Positions 17,371 to 24,518 of a DNA stretch of 64,000 bases are shown in pieces. The DNA is from Klebsiella michiganensis (GTDB lineage Bacteria > Pseudomonadota > Gammaproteobacteria > Enterobacterales > Enterobacteriaceae). The stretch covers positions 4,464,001 through 4,528,000 of the forward strand of contig CP011077.1 in NCBI GenBank assembly GCA_000963575.1, given 5' to 3'. Within the stretch, counting starts at the first letter, position 1. The number at the start of each line of letters is the position of its first letter. Position numbers and translations under genes: made by a program. Below the pieces are notes generated by a model that worked only from the letters and a program-made list of their open reading frames with translations, made no database searches and was not told the DNA's origin.

Positions 17371-18429
17371 ATGCCCAACCCAAACCTCACTCCCCCCATG
17401 CGGGTCGCCATCATCGGGCCGGGGCAAATCGCGGAGAACGTACACGCGGCTTACTATGCGACTATTCCTTCTCTGGCTTTAGTGGCGGCCTGCGGGCGCG
17501 ACCTGGCGCGTACCCGGGCGTTTGCGGCTAAGCTCGGCATCCCGGCGGCGTATGACGATGTCGGGCAAATGCTACGTGAGGCGAAGCCGGAGATCGTCAG
17601 CGTTTGTTCGCCTAATAGTCTGCACTACGAGCACGTCATGCAGGCGCTGGAGGCGGGTTGCCATGTTCTGTGCGAAAATCCTCCGGCGATGACGGTGGTG
17701 CAGGCGGACGAGATGCGGCGGGCGGCGAAGAAGGCCAATCGGGTGCTGGCCTACAATTTCCACCATCGCTTTGCGCTGGACAGCGCCCTGCTGCGCGAGC
17801 AGGTTCAGGCTGGTACTCTGGGGGATGTCTATGTCACCACGGCCAAAGCGCTGCGCCGCAGCGGCGTGCCGTCGTGGGGGAATTTCATCAGCAAGGATTC
17901 CCAGGGCGGCGGCCCGCTGATCGATCTCGGCATTCATATGCTGGACGCCGCGCTTTATGTGCTCGGCTTCCCCACAGTGACGCGGGTGATGGCCCACAGC
18001 TTCCGCAGGCTGGGCAACAGCAAAAACAGCGGTCAGTTCGGCGAGTGGGATCCGGCGCTTTACACGGTGGAAGACGCGCTGTTCGGCGTGGTCGAGTTCG
18101 AAGGCGGCGGTATTCTGCGCCTGGACACCTCCTTTATCCTCAACGTGGAAGACACCTCGCAAATGAACGTCGAGTTCTGCGGCGAACGCGCCGGTGCCAC
18201 GCTGTTCCCGGCCCATATTTACCACGACCGTGACGGCAAGCTGGAAACGCTCCGCCGCCGGGAGGCCGCCGACGACCGTCGCCATTTCCGCGCCATGGAA
18301 AGTTTTGTTCGCCACGTTCAGGGCGAGGCGGCCATGGTGGCCGATGCCGAACAGGGTTATGTGGTGCAGCAGATCGTCGCCGCGCTCTATGCTTCGGCGG
18401 AACAGGGCGGTGGCTGGGTAACGCTTTAG
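17371..18429 (+). CDS. Gfo/Idh/MocA-family oxidoreductase-like protein
   Basis: 352 residues. The Rossmann domain has VAIIGPGQIAEN at the start. The C-terminal domain has the DLGIHMLDAALYVLG motif (Asp and His usually catalytic). In most members a lysine in a CEKP motif binds cofactor and substrate; here the segment reads CENPPAMT, so that lysine is replaced by Asn. The enzyme may be altered or inactive as a dehydrogenase. Family members oxidise sugars or inositols with NAD(P). GC-rich, like the backbone. It stands alone between leuX and a regulator gene, with no sugar transporter nearby, so the substrate is unknown. Confidence 0.85.
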   Translation: MPNPNLTPPMRVAIIGPGQIAENVHAAYYATIPSLALVAACGRDLARTRAFAAKLGIPAAYDDVGQMLREAKPEIVSVCSPNSLHYEHVMQALEAGCHVLCENPPAMTVVQADEMRRAAKKANRVLAYNFHHRFALDSALLREQVQAGTLGDVYVTTAKALRRSGVPSWGNFISKDSQGGGPLIDLGIHMLDAALYVLGFPTVTRVMAHSFRRLGNSKNSGQFGEWDPALYTVEDALFGVVEFEGGGILRLDTSFILNVEDTSQMNVEFCGERAGATLFPAHIYHDRDGKLETLRRREAADDRRHFRAMESFVRHVQGEAAMVADAEQGYVVQQIVAALYASAEQGGGWVTL

Positions 18430-18562
18430 CCAACGGGGCACGGGTAACCAGTGCCTCCCCGACTCAAAAACAATGAGAGGTGGCTGAAGATCATTTCTGT
18501 TCGGCACCGAGAACCACGTTTAAATACGAGGCGGATAATTTACCTTCATCTTTAATTCGAGA

Positions 18563-18577
18563 TTAATCCTGGATTAA
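18563..18577. promoter_or_regulatory. Inverted repeat upstream of LuxR-type gene
   Basis: TTAATCC-T-GGATTAA, 7-bp perfect arms in an AT-rich 350-bp gap. It could be a regulator binding site; no other evidence. Confidence 0.35.
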
Positions 18578-18670
18578 ATTTTATAAATCTAACGAAAAAT
18601 ACATTTTAACGCACACACCTTGAATATATTATATTTCTTAAATAAAAAACCAAACCTTTGATTATCCAAT

Positions 18671-18702
18671 ATTTACCATAGGTCAAAAGCCCTATGGTAA
18701 AT
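18671..18702. promoter_or_regulatory. 12-bp perfect inverted repeat, probable operator
   Basis: ATTTACCATAGG, 8-bp spacer, CCTATGGTAAAT. It sits about 85 bp before the start of the LuxR-type regulator gene, with an AT-rich TATCATTATGAT stretch just downstream that could contain the -10. The arm length and position fit a dimeric repressor or activator site, possibly autoregulatory. The rest of 18430-18785 is AT-rich and contains no gene. Confidence 0.6.
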
Positions 18703-18785
18703 AGCCTCTATCATTATGATCCACGCATTGAATACTCTTCATAAAAATAAACTCAATAGCTGCACCTCTGTGGAGAAAAACAACA

Positions 18786-19385
18786 ATGCATATTCTGATG
18801 ATCGACAGGCAATCAATATTTATTGAAGGCATGACATCCGCACTCAAACCATTCATTCCAGAAATAAAAATTCATGGTATTTTCAACCAGCAAGACATTT
18901 ATCTAAGTTTAGGCCAATTCCCCGCATCATTAATACTCCTGGATGGTGATGGAAATAAAAATGATGGGTTAAAACTCCTCGATGAACTCGCCGAGAAATT
19001 ACCTTCTGTACCGGTCGTTATGCTGGTCAATAAATACCAGCCGGCACAATTGCGGCAGTTTCTTCGGCATCACGCCGTGGCGGCAATCCGGCGGGATTCT
19101 CCTCCAGCCACCATAGCACAAACCTTGCAAACAGCCGCGATGGGCATGCTTTGCTTCCCCCATGAAAGCCTCCACAGCCTGAATGAGAGTGGAGACGCCA
19201 GCACGCTGCTTAGCGACAGGCAAAAAGAAATACTGAAACTGCTTGCGGCGGGAGAATCGAATAAACAGATCAGCCGCCAGCTTAATATCAGTGCGGGTAC
19301 GGTGAAGGCGCATCTGGAGTCTATTTTTAGGCGCCTGAACGTCTCTAATCGTACTCAGGCAGCCATGCTTTACACCGAAGAATAA
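18786..19385 (+). CDS. LuxR/NarL-type regulator with degenerate receiver
   Basis: 199 residues. The C-terminal GerE/LuxR HTH is clear (LSDRQKEILKLLAAGESNKQISRQLNISAGTVKAH region). The N-terminal domain resembles a response-regulator receiver with LMIDRQ in place of the usual acidic pair. ILLDGDGN holds a possible phospho-Asp, and RRDSP replaces the conserved Lys. Phosphorylation control is therefore doubtful. No sensor kinase is adjacent. It lies divergently arranged with respect to the lysis-like operon (end to end with the secreted-protein gene) and could control it. A strong terminator follows. Confidence 0.85.
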   Translation: MHILMIDRQSIFIEGMTSALKPFIPEIKIHGIFNQQDIYLSLGQFPASLILLDGDGNKNDGLKLLDELAEKLPSVPVVMLVNKYQPAQLRQFLRHHAVAAIRRDSPPATIAQTLQTAAMGMLCFPHESLHSLNESGDASTLLSDRQKEILKLLAAGESNKQISRQLNISAGTVKAHLESIFRRLNVSNRTQAAMLYTEE

Positions 19386-19408
19386 TAAACATTTTAATTC
19401 AATGTGTT

Positions 19409-19446
19409 AAAGCACCCCATACTGCGGTACAGGGTGCTTTTTTTTA
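19409..19446 (+). terminator. Rho-independent terminator
   Basis: AAAGCACCC and GGGTGCTTT arms around a 14-nt loop, followed by a run of T. It ends the regulator gene and overlaps the stop of the convergent secreted-protein gene. Confidence 0.9.
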
Positions 19447-19995
19447 TTTAAGAACCGGATAGCCCGTCAGGATATACCACTGATTATTGCTGCCGTAGCG
19501 TTCAAGCACCGTCACGGCACCCTGCGTGTCATCAATATCAGCGCTTCCTTTTGTCTTGCTGTAAACCTCCCCAACCTTCGCCCCGGAACCTTTCATGTCA
19601 GTTTTGATAACATAGCGGGTCTCACCGGAGGGAACATCAGTCTTCTCACAGAATGTCTTAATATCAGCCCCAACAGATTGCCACATTGCGCTCGCGTCAG
19701 ACCAGCTTGAGGCCGTCGCTTGTTTCGTGCAGTTGCCTTGTTTTTGCACCGTGCGCTGCTGTAACCAGGTGGTATCTTTACCAATATGGCATTCAACAAG
19801 GTGGCTGTTATTGGTTGCCGCTGTTTTCTGAGCACTTACCCAGTTAGCCGCGGTAAAATTCCCCGCCGGGAGCGTACAGGCAAGTCCGGTATTCGCCGCC
19901 CATGCTCCGGCTGAGCTAATAAATAACGAAATAGCCAGGCCAGAAGTAAAGGATAATGATTTAACAACGCGGCAATAACGAGTTTTATTAAACAT
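19444..19995 (-). CDS. Small secreted protein, family not recognised
   Basis: 183 residues with a clear signal peptide (SGLAISLFISSAGAWA before ANTGLACTLPAG), so exported to the periplasm or beyond. The mature part (about 148 residues) has four cysteines (two possible disulphides) and ends ERYGSNNQWYILTGYPVLK. This closing strand is faintly like EndoU/BECR-fold toxin domains, but that is only a guess. ATG 19995 follows GCAGGAG. The promoter region carries the palindrome GCGAATTCGC that also precedes the neighbouring operon. It sits downstream of the lysis-like operon with a 150-bp gap, so it could be a cargo of that system. Confidence 0.65.
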   Translation of the reverse strand: MFNKTRYCRVVKSLSFTSGLAISLFISSAGAWAANTGLACTLPAGNFTAANWVSAQKTAATNNSHLVECHIGKDTTWLQQRTVQKQGNCTKQATASSWSDASAMWQSVGADIKTFCEKTDVPSGETRYVIKTDMKGSGAKVGEVYSKTKGSADIDDTQGAVTVLERYGSNNQWYILTGYPVLK

Positions 19996-20024
19996 ACTAT
20001 TCTCCTGCGATTAAGTTGAATGAA

Positions 20025-20034
20025 GCGAATTCGC
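20025..20034. promoter_or_regulatory. Palindrome GCGAATTCGC shared with 23271-23280
   Basis: A 10-bp palindrome 30 bp before the start of the secreted-protein gene. The same TGCGAATTCGC core lies at the same distance before the first gene of the DUF2589 operon. It is also embedded in a wider CCTGCGA...TCGCAGG repeat (20004-20037). Probable common operator. Confidence 0.5.
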
Positions 20035-20145
20035 AGGTTCAAAGTAAGTTTTATCGGCAGGTTAAAATATTTGGCAATTGGCGTATAAAGAGAGACAAAT
20101 GGCCTGGGTAAACATTCCGGGCAGCAGACTTGCCACCCGGAATAG

Positions 20146-20436
20146 CTACTTTTTATCCCTCGACACTTGCAGATAGTAATAAAGTGCCACGATGGCCATA
20201 CCGATATCCTGTAAAATCCAGAATGGGAATTTCTGTCTAATTATTGCAACATTAAAAATCACCCAGCTAAAATTAATACCGCACTGGATCAACAACCCCA
20301 GCGCCATAATAAGCAGCCCAATTCGACACCATAGTGGAAGCGCCAAAGCTCGCCCATTTAATGCGCTGACATAAATAATTAGAGCAATAATGATATTCAA
20401 TAAAATCTCAGCACTTAGCAGCAATTTCATGCCCAT
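20146..20436 (-). CDS. Small membrane protein, holin-like context
   Basis: 96 residues with about three hydrophobic helices: residues 5-25, 34-55 and near 65-85, ending YYLQVSRDKK. The ATG at 20436 follows GGAGGAG with 6-bp spacing and overlaps the stop region of the upstream gene, so it is the last gene of the operon. No domain is recognised. Its size, membrane segments, basic tail and place beside a second small membrane protein and a lysozyme suggest a holin or antiholin partner (inference). Confidence 0.55.
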   Translation of the reverse strand: MGMKLLLSAEILLNIIIALIIYVSALNGRALALPLWCRIGLLIMALGLLIQCGINFSWVIFNVAIIRQKFPFWILQDIGMAIVALYYYLQVSRDKK

Positions 20437-20439
20437 CAC

Positions 20440-20853
20440 TCACTCCTCCGTATCCGGTTTAGTGGATGCCTGAGGAGGCGAAACGTTATCGGACATATTG
20501 CGTGCCGCCCGCTTCAGTTCTCCGGCAACTTCAAGAATGTCACGCCCCTCCCGGCGGTTAAAAAAGTTAGCCAGCCATGCAATCAGGCCGACGCTTATCG
20601 CGCCGATGACATATCCCATGCCCATAGCAATATCACTGTCGCTGAAGTTCATCCCGAGCCAGCGGGTGATTAACCTGCCAAGGGTAATGGTCATGCTCAC
20701 GCTGATCGCCCCAATAATGATTCCAGCCATCAAGCGCCCATGCTGATGTAGCTTTTTCGGCTGCCAGAAAAAAGAGACGCTAAGGCCGCCAAATAAACCC
20801 GCAAGTGCGGCAAGACACTGGCTGATAATTGCCTGAAGATTAATCATCTCCAT
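20440..20853 (-). CDS. Putative holin-like membrane protein
   Basis: 137 residues. Hydrophobic stretches at about 8-28 (CLAALAGLFGGLSVSFF), 43-65 and 77-97 are followed by a polar, charged C-terminal tail. This layout is that of class I holins and similar small pore proteins. The chosen ATG 20853 has AGGTG 5 bp upstream; more upstream in-frame codons lack that. It lies in one operon with a GH24 lysozyme, and holin plus endolysin is the classic lysis pair. No sequence family recognised with certainty. Confidence 0.55.
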   Translation of the reverse strand: MEMINLQAIISQCLAALAGLFGGLSVSFFWQPKKLHQHGRLMAGIIIGAISVSMTITLGRLITRWLGMNFSDSDIAMGMGYVIGAISVGLIAWLANFFNRREGRDILEVAGELKRAARNMSDNVSPPQASTKPDTEE

Positions 20854-20903
20854 ACACACCTCATCAGCAGATGGCCTCAGCGAACACTGAGGCCGGGAAG
20901 AAA

Positions 20904-21383
20904 TTAGTCGCAGGGTGGAAGCGCCACAACGCTGGCGTTATTGTTGGTAGAAAGGTAACGCCCCTTGCTGTCCGGGTTAAAGAAGAGGTGGCGCCGGGAT
21001 GGCAACCCCCTTTCGCTGTCGAGATCGGCACTGTACCAGGGCCCTTTGGCAGGCAGCGTTCCCGTATACAGGTCACCACCCAACACGGTTTTGTTGCGCG
21101 TCCAGTCTGCCCAGATACTGTCCTGCTCTTTGCCGCTCCATCCCTCCTTAATGGCTTTGTCCCGCGTCACAAAACGAGGCGGCAAATTAGGCCGCTCATT
21201 GAGATGGCGAAGCAGTTCGACCAGCGTTTTGACATCCCTGACTTTCGGCTGCCCCTGTTCTTCCAGGGCTTTATTGGCGCTATCGACCACCACCTCGCAT
21301 TTTTGCAAAGCGGCCTGGGCAGTAGATGCCATAAAACTTATCGCCAGGCTGACACTCAGCAAGCCACGAATAAGATTTTTCAT
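20904..21383 (-). CDS. Secreted barnase-like protein, catalytic residues lost
   Basis: 159 residues with a signal peptide (LLSVSLAISFMASTAQA). The mature part follows barnase/RNase N1 order: LPPRFVTRDKAIKEGW, then GGDLYTGTLP, then WYSADLDSERG, RRHLFFNPDSKGRYLSTNNNAS. Compared with barnase, the Glu73 position (WREADIN) reads WYSADLD and the His102 position (TTDHYQTF) reads STNNNAS. General base and acid are therefore missing. It may be a dead toxin, an inhibitor, or a binding protein. No barstar-like gene is adjacent. It lies between lysozyme and holin-like genes in a six-gene minus-strand operon. Confidence 0.72.
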   Translation of the reverse strand: MKNLIRGLLSVSLAISFMASTAQAALQKCEVVVDSANKALEEQGQPKVRDVKTLVELLRHLNERPNLPPRFVTRDKAIKEGWSGKEQDSIWADWTRNKTVLGGDLYTGTLPAKGPWYSADLDSERGLPSRRHLFFNPDSKGRYLSTNNNASVVALPPCD

Positions 21384-21402
21384 TGTTTGTTCCTTTGAGG
21401 TA

Positions 21403-21852
21403 TTAAAGGGAAAGAAACAGCTTACGTTCAGCTTCGCGACGGCGTGTCAGGCCGGCCAGCACATTCCCACCGGCCTTGTTCCAGCGAAGAAACTCGTCCG
21501 CCGCTGCGCTGTAATTGCCCTGATTAAGAAGGCGTAACAGGGTCGAATTTTGCAGGTTTCCCAGGCCGACGTTGAATGCAAAGGCAACCAGGGCATCAAA
21601 TTGATTCTGATTCAGCGCCATGCTGACCTGGCGATAGACACCACGTTCCGTCAGCGCAAGGTCAGACCGCAGCAAGTTTTCCGCCTCTTGTTCCGTCAGC
21701 GGACGATCGTAATTTTCAGTCGCCAGGATCAGGTGACCGTATCCAATCGTCCATTTGCCGACGGCGTCTTTGTACTTCGCCAGGCGTAAGCCTTCGAAAG
21801 ATTTAATTAAATCCACGCCGGCCTGGCCGGTTACTGTTGGTTGATTAGCCAT
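21403..21852 (-). CDS. GH24 phage-type lysozyme (endolysin)
   Basis: 149 residues. DLIKSFEGLRLAKYKDAVGKWTIGYGH contains the Glu, Asp and Thr of the T4-lysozyme-like E/D/T triad; the C-terminal part ends LTRRREAERKLFL as in phage R lysozymes. It cleaves peptidoglycan between MurNAc and GlcNAc. No signal peptide or SAR helix is obvious, so it needs a pore (holin) to reach the wall. It overlaps the upstream DUF2589-like gene by 8 bp. No phage capsid or tail genes are near. Confidence 0.92.
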   Translation of the reverse strand: MANQPTVTGQAGVDLIKSFEGLRLAKYKDAVGKWTIGYGHLILATENYDRPLTEQEAENLLRSDLALTERGVYRQVSMALNQNQFDALVAFAFNVGLGNLQNSTLLRLLNQGNYSAAADEFLRWNKAGGNVLAGLTRRREAERKLFLSL

Positions 21853-22522
21853 TGTTTTCAGTCCTCTCGGTGAGTTTCGGCAGCACCTGATTGGTGTATT
21901 CGTCTATCAGGCGCATCACGCTTTCCGGTGGTTCCAGAACGGTGAACTGCATTTCAACGTCCACATGACCGCTATCCCGGCGGCTCCCGTCACGACTGGA
22001 CGGAGACATGCTGACGTGGAATTTGCTAACGGCATCGGATGGCGTGCCTGATTCAGCATGCTGTTCAACGGCATCGGTGCGCACCGTCAGAAATACCTTC
22101 ATTTTTTCCAGCATCAGCCCACGGGGGGTCGCCAGAGCCACCAGCGGCAAATGAAAGTGATGCTGCTCGTCGAGCTTCATCTCGATGACTTTCGGGATGA
22201 GTTGCCCCTCTTCACCGTGCTCAAAGAACGGTTCCAGGGCCTGCATATACTGACGGGCAATAAGCTGGTTTGCGGATGAAGCCGCGTATTGCATTCCTCG
22301 AGTAATATCTGCCAGGGTAATCGGCATCCCTCCCGAATTTCCCCCGCCACCGGCTGGTGGCGTTGCTGGCGGTTCGCCATCAGGCGGTGTGGTTTGCCCC
22401 GACTCATCAGATGAATCCGCGGCTGGCGAATCACTCTCCTCCGGCTGGGGTATATTTCCGGCTGAATCCTCGGCGTCCTCTCTTTTATCCTTATTCCCCC
22501 GCAGCCAATCTTTCATCGACAT
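21845..22522 (-). CDS. DUF2589-like protein with proline/glycine-rich linker
   Basis: 225 residues. An acidic, Pro/Gly-rich N-terminal region of about 65 residues (ending PPAGGGGNSGGMP) precedes a globular domain. That domain (ITLADITRGMQYAASSANQL..., FHLPLVALATPRGLMLEKMKVFLTV, VDVEMQFTVLEPPESVMRLIDEY) resembles its neighbour at 22570. Both have a beta-rich core and a closing PPE(S/A)xMRxID segment, so they are probably paralogues. Function of the family is unknown to me. ATG 22522 follows GGAGCGCAC. Second gene of the lysis-like operon. Confidence 0.6.
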   Translation of the reverse strand: MSMKDWLRGNKDKREDAEDSAGNIPQPEESDSPAADSSDESGQTTPPDGEPPATPPAGGGGNSGGMPITLADITRGMQYAASSANQLIARQYMQALEPFFEHGEEGQLIPKVIEMKLDEQHHFHLPLVALATPRGLMLEKMKVFLTVRTDAVEQHAESGTPSDAVSKFHVSMSPSSRDGSRRDSGHVDVEMQFTVLEPPESVMRLIDEYTNQVLPKLTERTENNG

Positions 22523-22569
22523 AGTGCGCTCCGTGTTAAATGAGGCTGCAAAGCAGCCTCAAGGTAGGT

Positions 22570-23235
22570 TTAAGGGTTAGCCGGGGCATTACCCCCGCCG
22601 GCCGGTGCCGGATCGGCAGCTTTCGTTGGCGTTTCCGGGTACTGGTCGAGGTTTTTGGATTCCAGCTTTTTCGCTTCAGCCGGGAGAACGGCAGGCTTCG
22701 TCGCCGCGTCGGTCAGGAAGTCGATAACACGCATCAATGCTTCCGGTGGTGGCTGGCGCTTAACCTGGGTATGGATACTGTATTTGGCGCGGGTATCCGT
22801 GGAGCGGGTTTGTTCAGACTTATGGGAAACACGCCCGGTAACTTTGACGCTGAACGGCCCCCAGCCAACGGAGGCTTCAAGGGAGGCATCCGCTTCAGTT
22901 TTACTGTTGCTGGATTCGCTCTGAGAGACTTCCAGCTCGAAGTCGATAGTCCCTTCTTCGATGCTGATGTTAGGGTGAGAAATAGCGGCCATCAGCGGGA
23001 TGCTCATGGTCTTTTTCACCACGCCCTGGATGACCCCCTTATCATCGACGATGGTTTCGTCGTAATCGAACTGCACGGACTGCGCTTTACCGTCTTTAAT
23101 ACAGACCGACAGCAAGAAGTCGGCGTAGGCCTTGCTGGCCTGAACCTGCGCTTTGATCATCGCCTGCAGCGGGCCGCCGATCATATGCTCCAGCGGCAAG
23201 GCATTGATTACAGAACCAATAAATTGTGAATCCAT
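22570..23235 (-). CDS. DUF2589-domain protein
   Basis: 221 residues. The N-terminus MDSQFIGSVINALPLEHMIG and following GGPLQAMIKAQVQASKAYADFL match what I know of DUF2589 (LPLExxIGGPLxAxxxAQ). A beta-rich middle (IDFELEVSQSES, FSVKVTGRVSHKSEQTRSTD) and a Pro/Ala/Gly-rich tail follow. Start 23235 follows CAGGAG. First gene of the operon, behind the palindrome TTGCGAATTCGCAA. Family function is not established to my knowledge; no signal peptide. Confidence 0.7.
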   Translation of the reverse strand: MDSQFIGSVINALPLEHMIGGPLQAMIKAQVQASKAYADFLLSVCIKDGKAQSVQFDYDETIVDDKGVIQGVVKKTMSIPLMAAISHPNISIEEGTIDFELEVSQSESSNSKTEADASLEASVGWGPFSVKVTGRVSHKSEQTRSTDTRAKYSIHTQVKRQPPPEALMRVIDFLTDAATKPAVLPAEAKKLESKNLDQYPETPTKAADPAPAGGGNAPANP

Positions 23236-23268
23236 AGTGGATACTCCTGTAGTTGGGTAAACGTTGCG

Positions 23269-23282
23269 TTGCGAATTCGCAA
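23269..23282. promoter_or_regulatory. 14-bp palindrome TTGCGAATTCGCAA
   Basis: A perfect palindrome 34 bp upstream of the DUF2589 operon start. Its core GCGAATTCGC recurs before the secreted-protein gene at 20025-20034. Probable operator for a shared regulator. The remainder of 23283-23464 must hold the ahr promoter. Confidence 0.5.
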
Positions 23283-23464
23283 AACCCACACTACGCCCAG
23301 TAACCCTCTGGAAATATTTGCTAAACAGCAGTCATCACGGGGGAAAACGGCCCAGGGCATTTTGGCGATAAACCGGCTATTTTCCCGCCACCGAGTATCA
23401 AGCCCCCAGGCCTCCTCCGCGCAATGTTCTAAACTGGTTGCAGAGCCAATACGGAGGAAGAGCG

Positions 23465-24484
23465 ATGTCTGTCATCAAAAGTTATGCCGCGCCAAAAGCC
23501 GGTGCGGAGCTGGAGCTTCAGGATTTCGACGCGGGTGATTTGCTGCCGGAGGATGTCGAGGTGCAGGTCGAGTACTGCGGTATCTGCCATTCGGATCTGT
23601 CAATGATCGACAACGAATGGGGGTTTTCCCAGTATCCGCTGGTCGCCGGGCATGAGGTGATTGGCCGTGTCCATGCGCTGGGATCGTCGGCAAAGAATAA
23701 GGGGCTGAAAGTTGGCCAACGCGTGGGCATCGGCTGGACGGCGAGAAGCTGCGGCCACTGCGACGCCTGTATCAGCGGCAGCCAGATCAACTGCCAGCAA
23801 GGCAGCACCGCAACCATTATGAATCGCGGCGGCTTCGCCGATAAAATCCGTGCAGACTGGCAATGGGTTATCCCGCTGCCGGACTCCATTGATATCGCGT
23901 CCGCCGGGCCGCTGCTGTGCGGCGGCATCACGGTGTTTAAACCGCTGCTGATGCACCACATCACCGCCACCAGCCGCGTGGGCGTGATAGGCATCGGCGG
24001 CCTCGGGCACATCGCCATCAAGCTGCTGCACGCTATGGGCTGCGAGGTGACAGCGTTCAGCTCTAACCCGGCCAAAAAAGAAGAAGTGCTGGCGATGGGT
24101 GCGGATAAAGTGGTGAACAGCCGCGATCCGGCCGAGTTAACCGCCCTGGCGGGTCAGTTTGATCTGATTATCAACACCGTCAATGTCGACCTGGACTGGA
24201 TGCCGTACTTCAAGGCGCTGGCGTACGGCGGCAACTTCCACACGGTTGGCGCGGTGATGAAGCCGTTCGAGGTGCCGGCCTTCACCCTGATTGCCGGGGA
24301 CCGCAGTATCTCCGGGTCGGCAACCGGTTCCCCGCACGAGCTGCGTTCGCTGATGAAGCTGGCGGGCCGGGCGAAGGTTCAGCCGCAGATCGAGCTGTAC
24401 CCAATGTCGAAAATCAACGAAGCCATCCAGCACGTTCGCGACGGTAAAGCCCGTTACCGCGTAGTGCTGAAGTCGGATTTCTGA
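23465..24484 (+). CDS. ahr: NADPH-dependent aldehyde reductase Ahr (YjgB)
   Basis: 339 residues, identical in length to E. coli Ahr. A zinc-dependent medium-chain dehydrogenase: catalytic-zinc residues in CGICHSD and GHEVIGRV, structural-zinc cysteines in CGHCDACISGSQINC, and the Rossmann motif GIGGLGHIAIK. It reduces a wide range of aldehydes to alcohols. ATG 23465 follows GGAGGAAG. Next to leuX as in E. coli. A shared terminator separates it from the convergent DAK gene. Confidence 0.95.
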   Translation: MSVIKSYAAPKAGAELELQDFDAGDLLPEDVEVQVEYCGICHSDLSMIDNEWGFSQYPLVAGHEVIGRVHALGSSAKNKGLKVGQRVGIGWTARSCGHCDACISGSQINCQQGSTATIMNRGGFADKIRADWQWVIPLPDSIDIASAGPLLCGGITVFKPLLMHHITATSRVGVIGIGGLGHIAIKLLHAMGCEVTAFSSNPAKKEEVLAMGADKVVNSRDPAELTALAGQFDLIINTVNVDLDWMPYFKALAYGGNFHTVGAVMKPFEVPAFTLIAGDRSISGSATGSPHELRSLMKLAGRAKVQPQIELYPMSKINEAIQHVRDGKARYRVVLKSDF

Positions 24485-24488
24485 TGTG

Positions 24489-24516
24489 AAAAAGGCTCCC
24501 AACCGGGAGCCTTTTT
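24489..24516. terminator. Bidirectional terminator
   Basis: AAAAAGGCTCCC, 4-nt loop, GGGAGCCTTTTT. Symmetric arms give a U-run on both strands, serving ahr and the convergent kinase gene. Confidence 0.92.
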
Positions 24517-24518
24517 AG

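Noticed and set aside
17247..17531. 94-codon frame downstream of leuX
   Set aside because: Overlaps the start of the oxidoreductase gene in another frame, with no family match.
17572..18507. 311-codon frame antisense to the Gfo/Idh gene
   Set aside because: No domain recognised; the plus-strand protein is clearly a Rossmann oxidoreductase.
20904..21383. Barnase-barstar toxin-immunity pair
   Set aside because: The nuclease residues are missing and no barstar-like small acidic gene is adjacent.
19444..23235. Decayed prophage
   Set aside because: Genes are intact and ordered as an operon with a shared palindrome, and no phage structural, integrase or replication gene is present in this segment.
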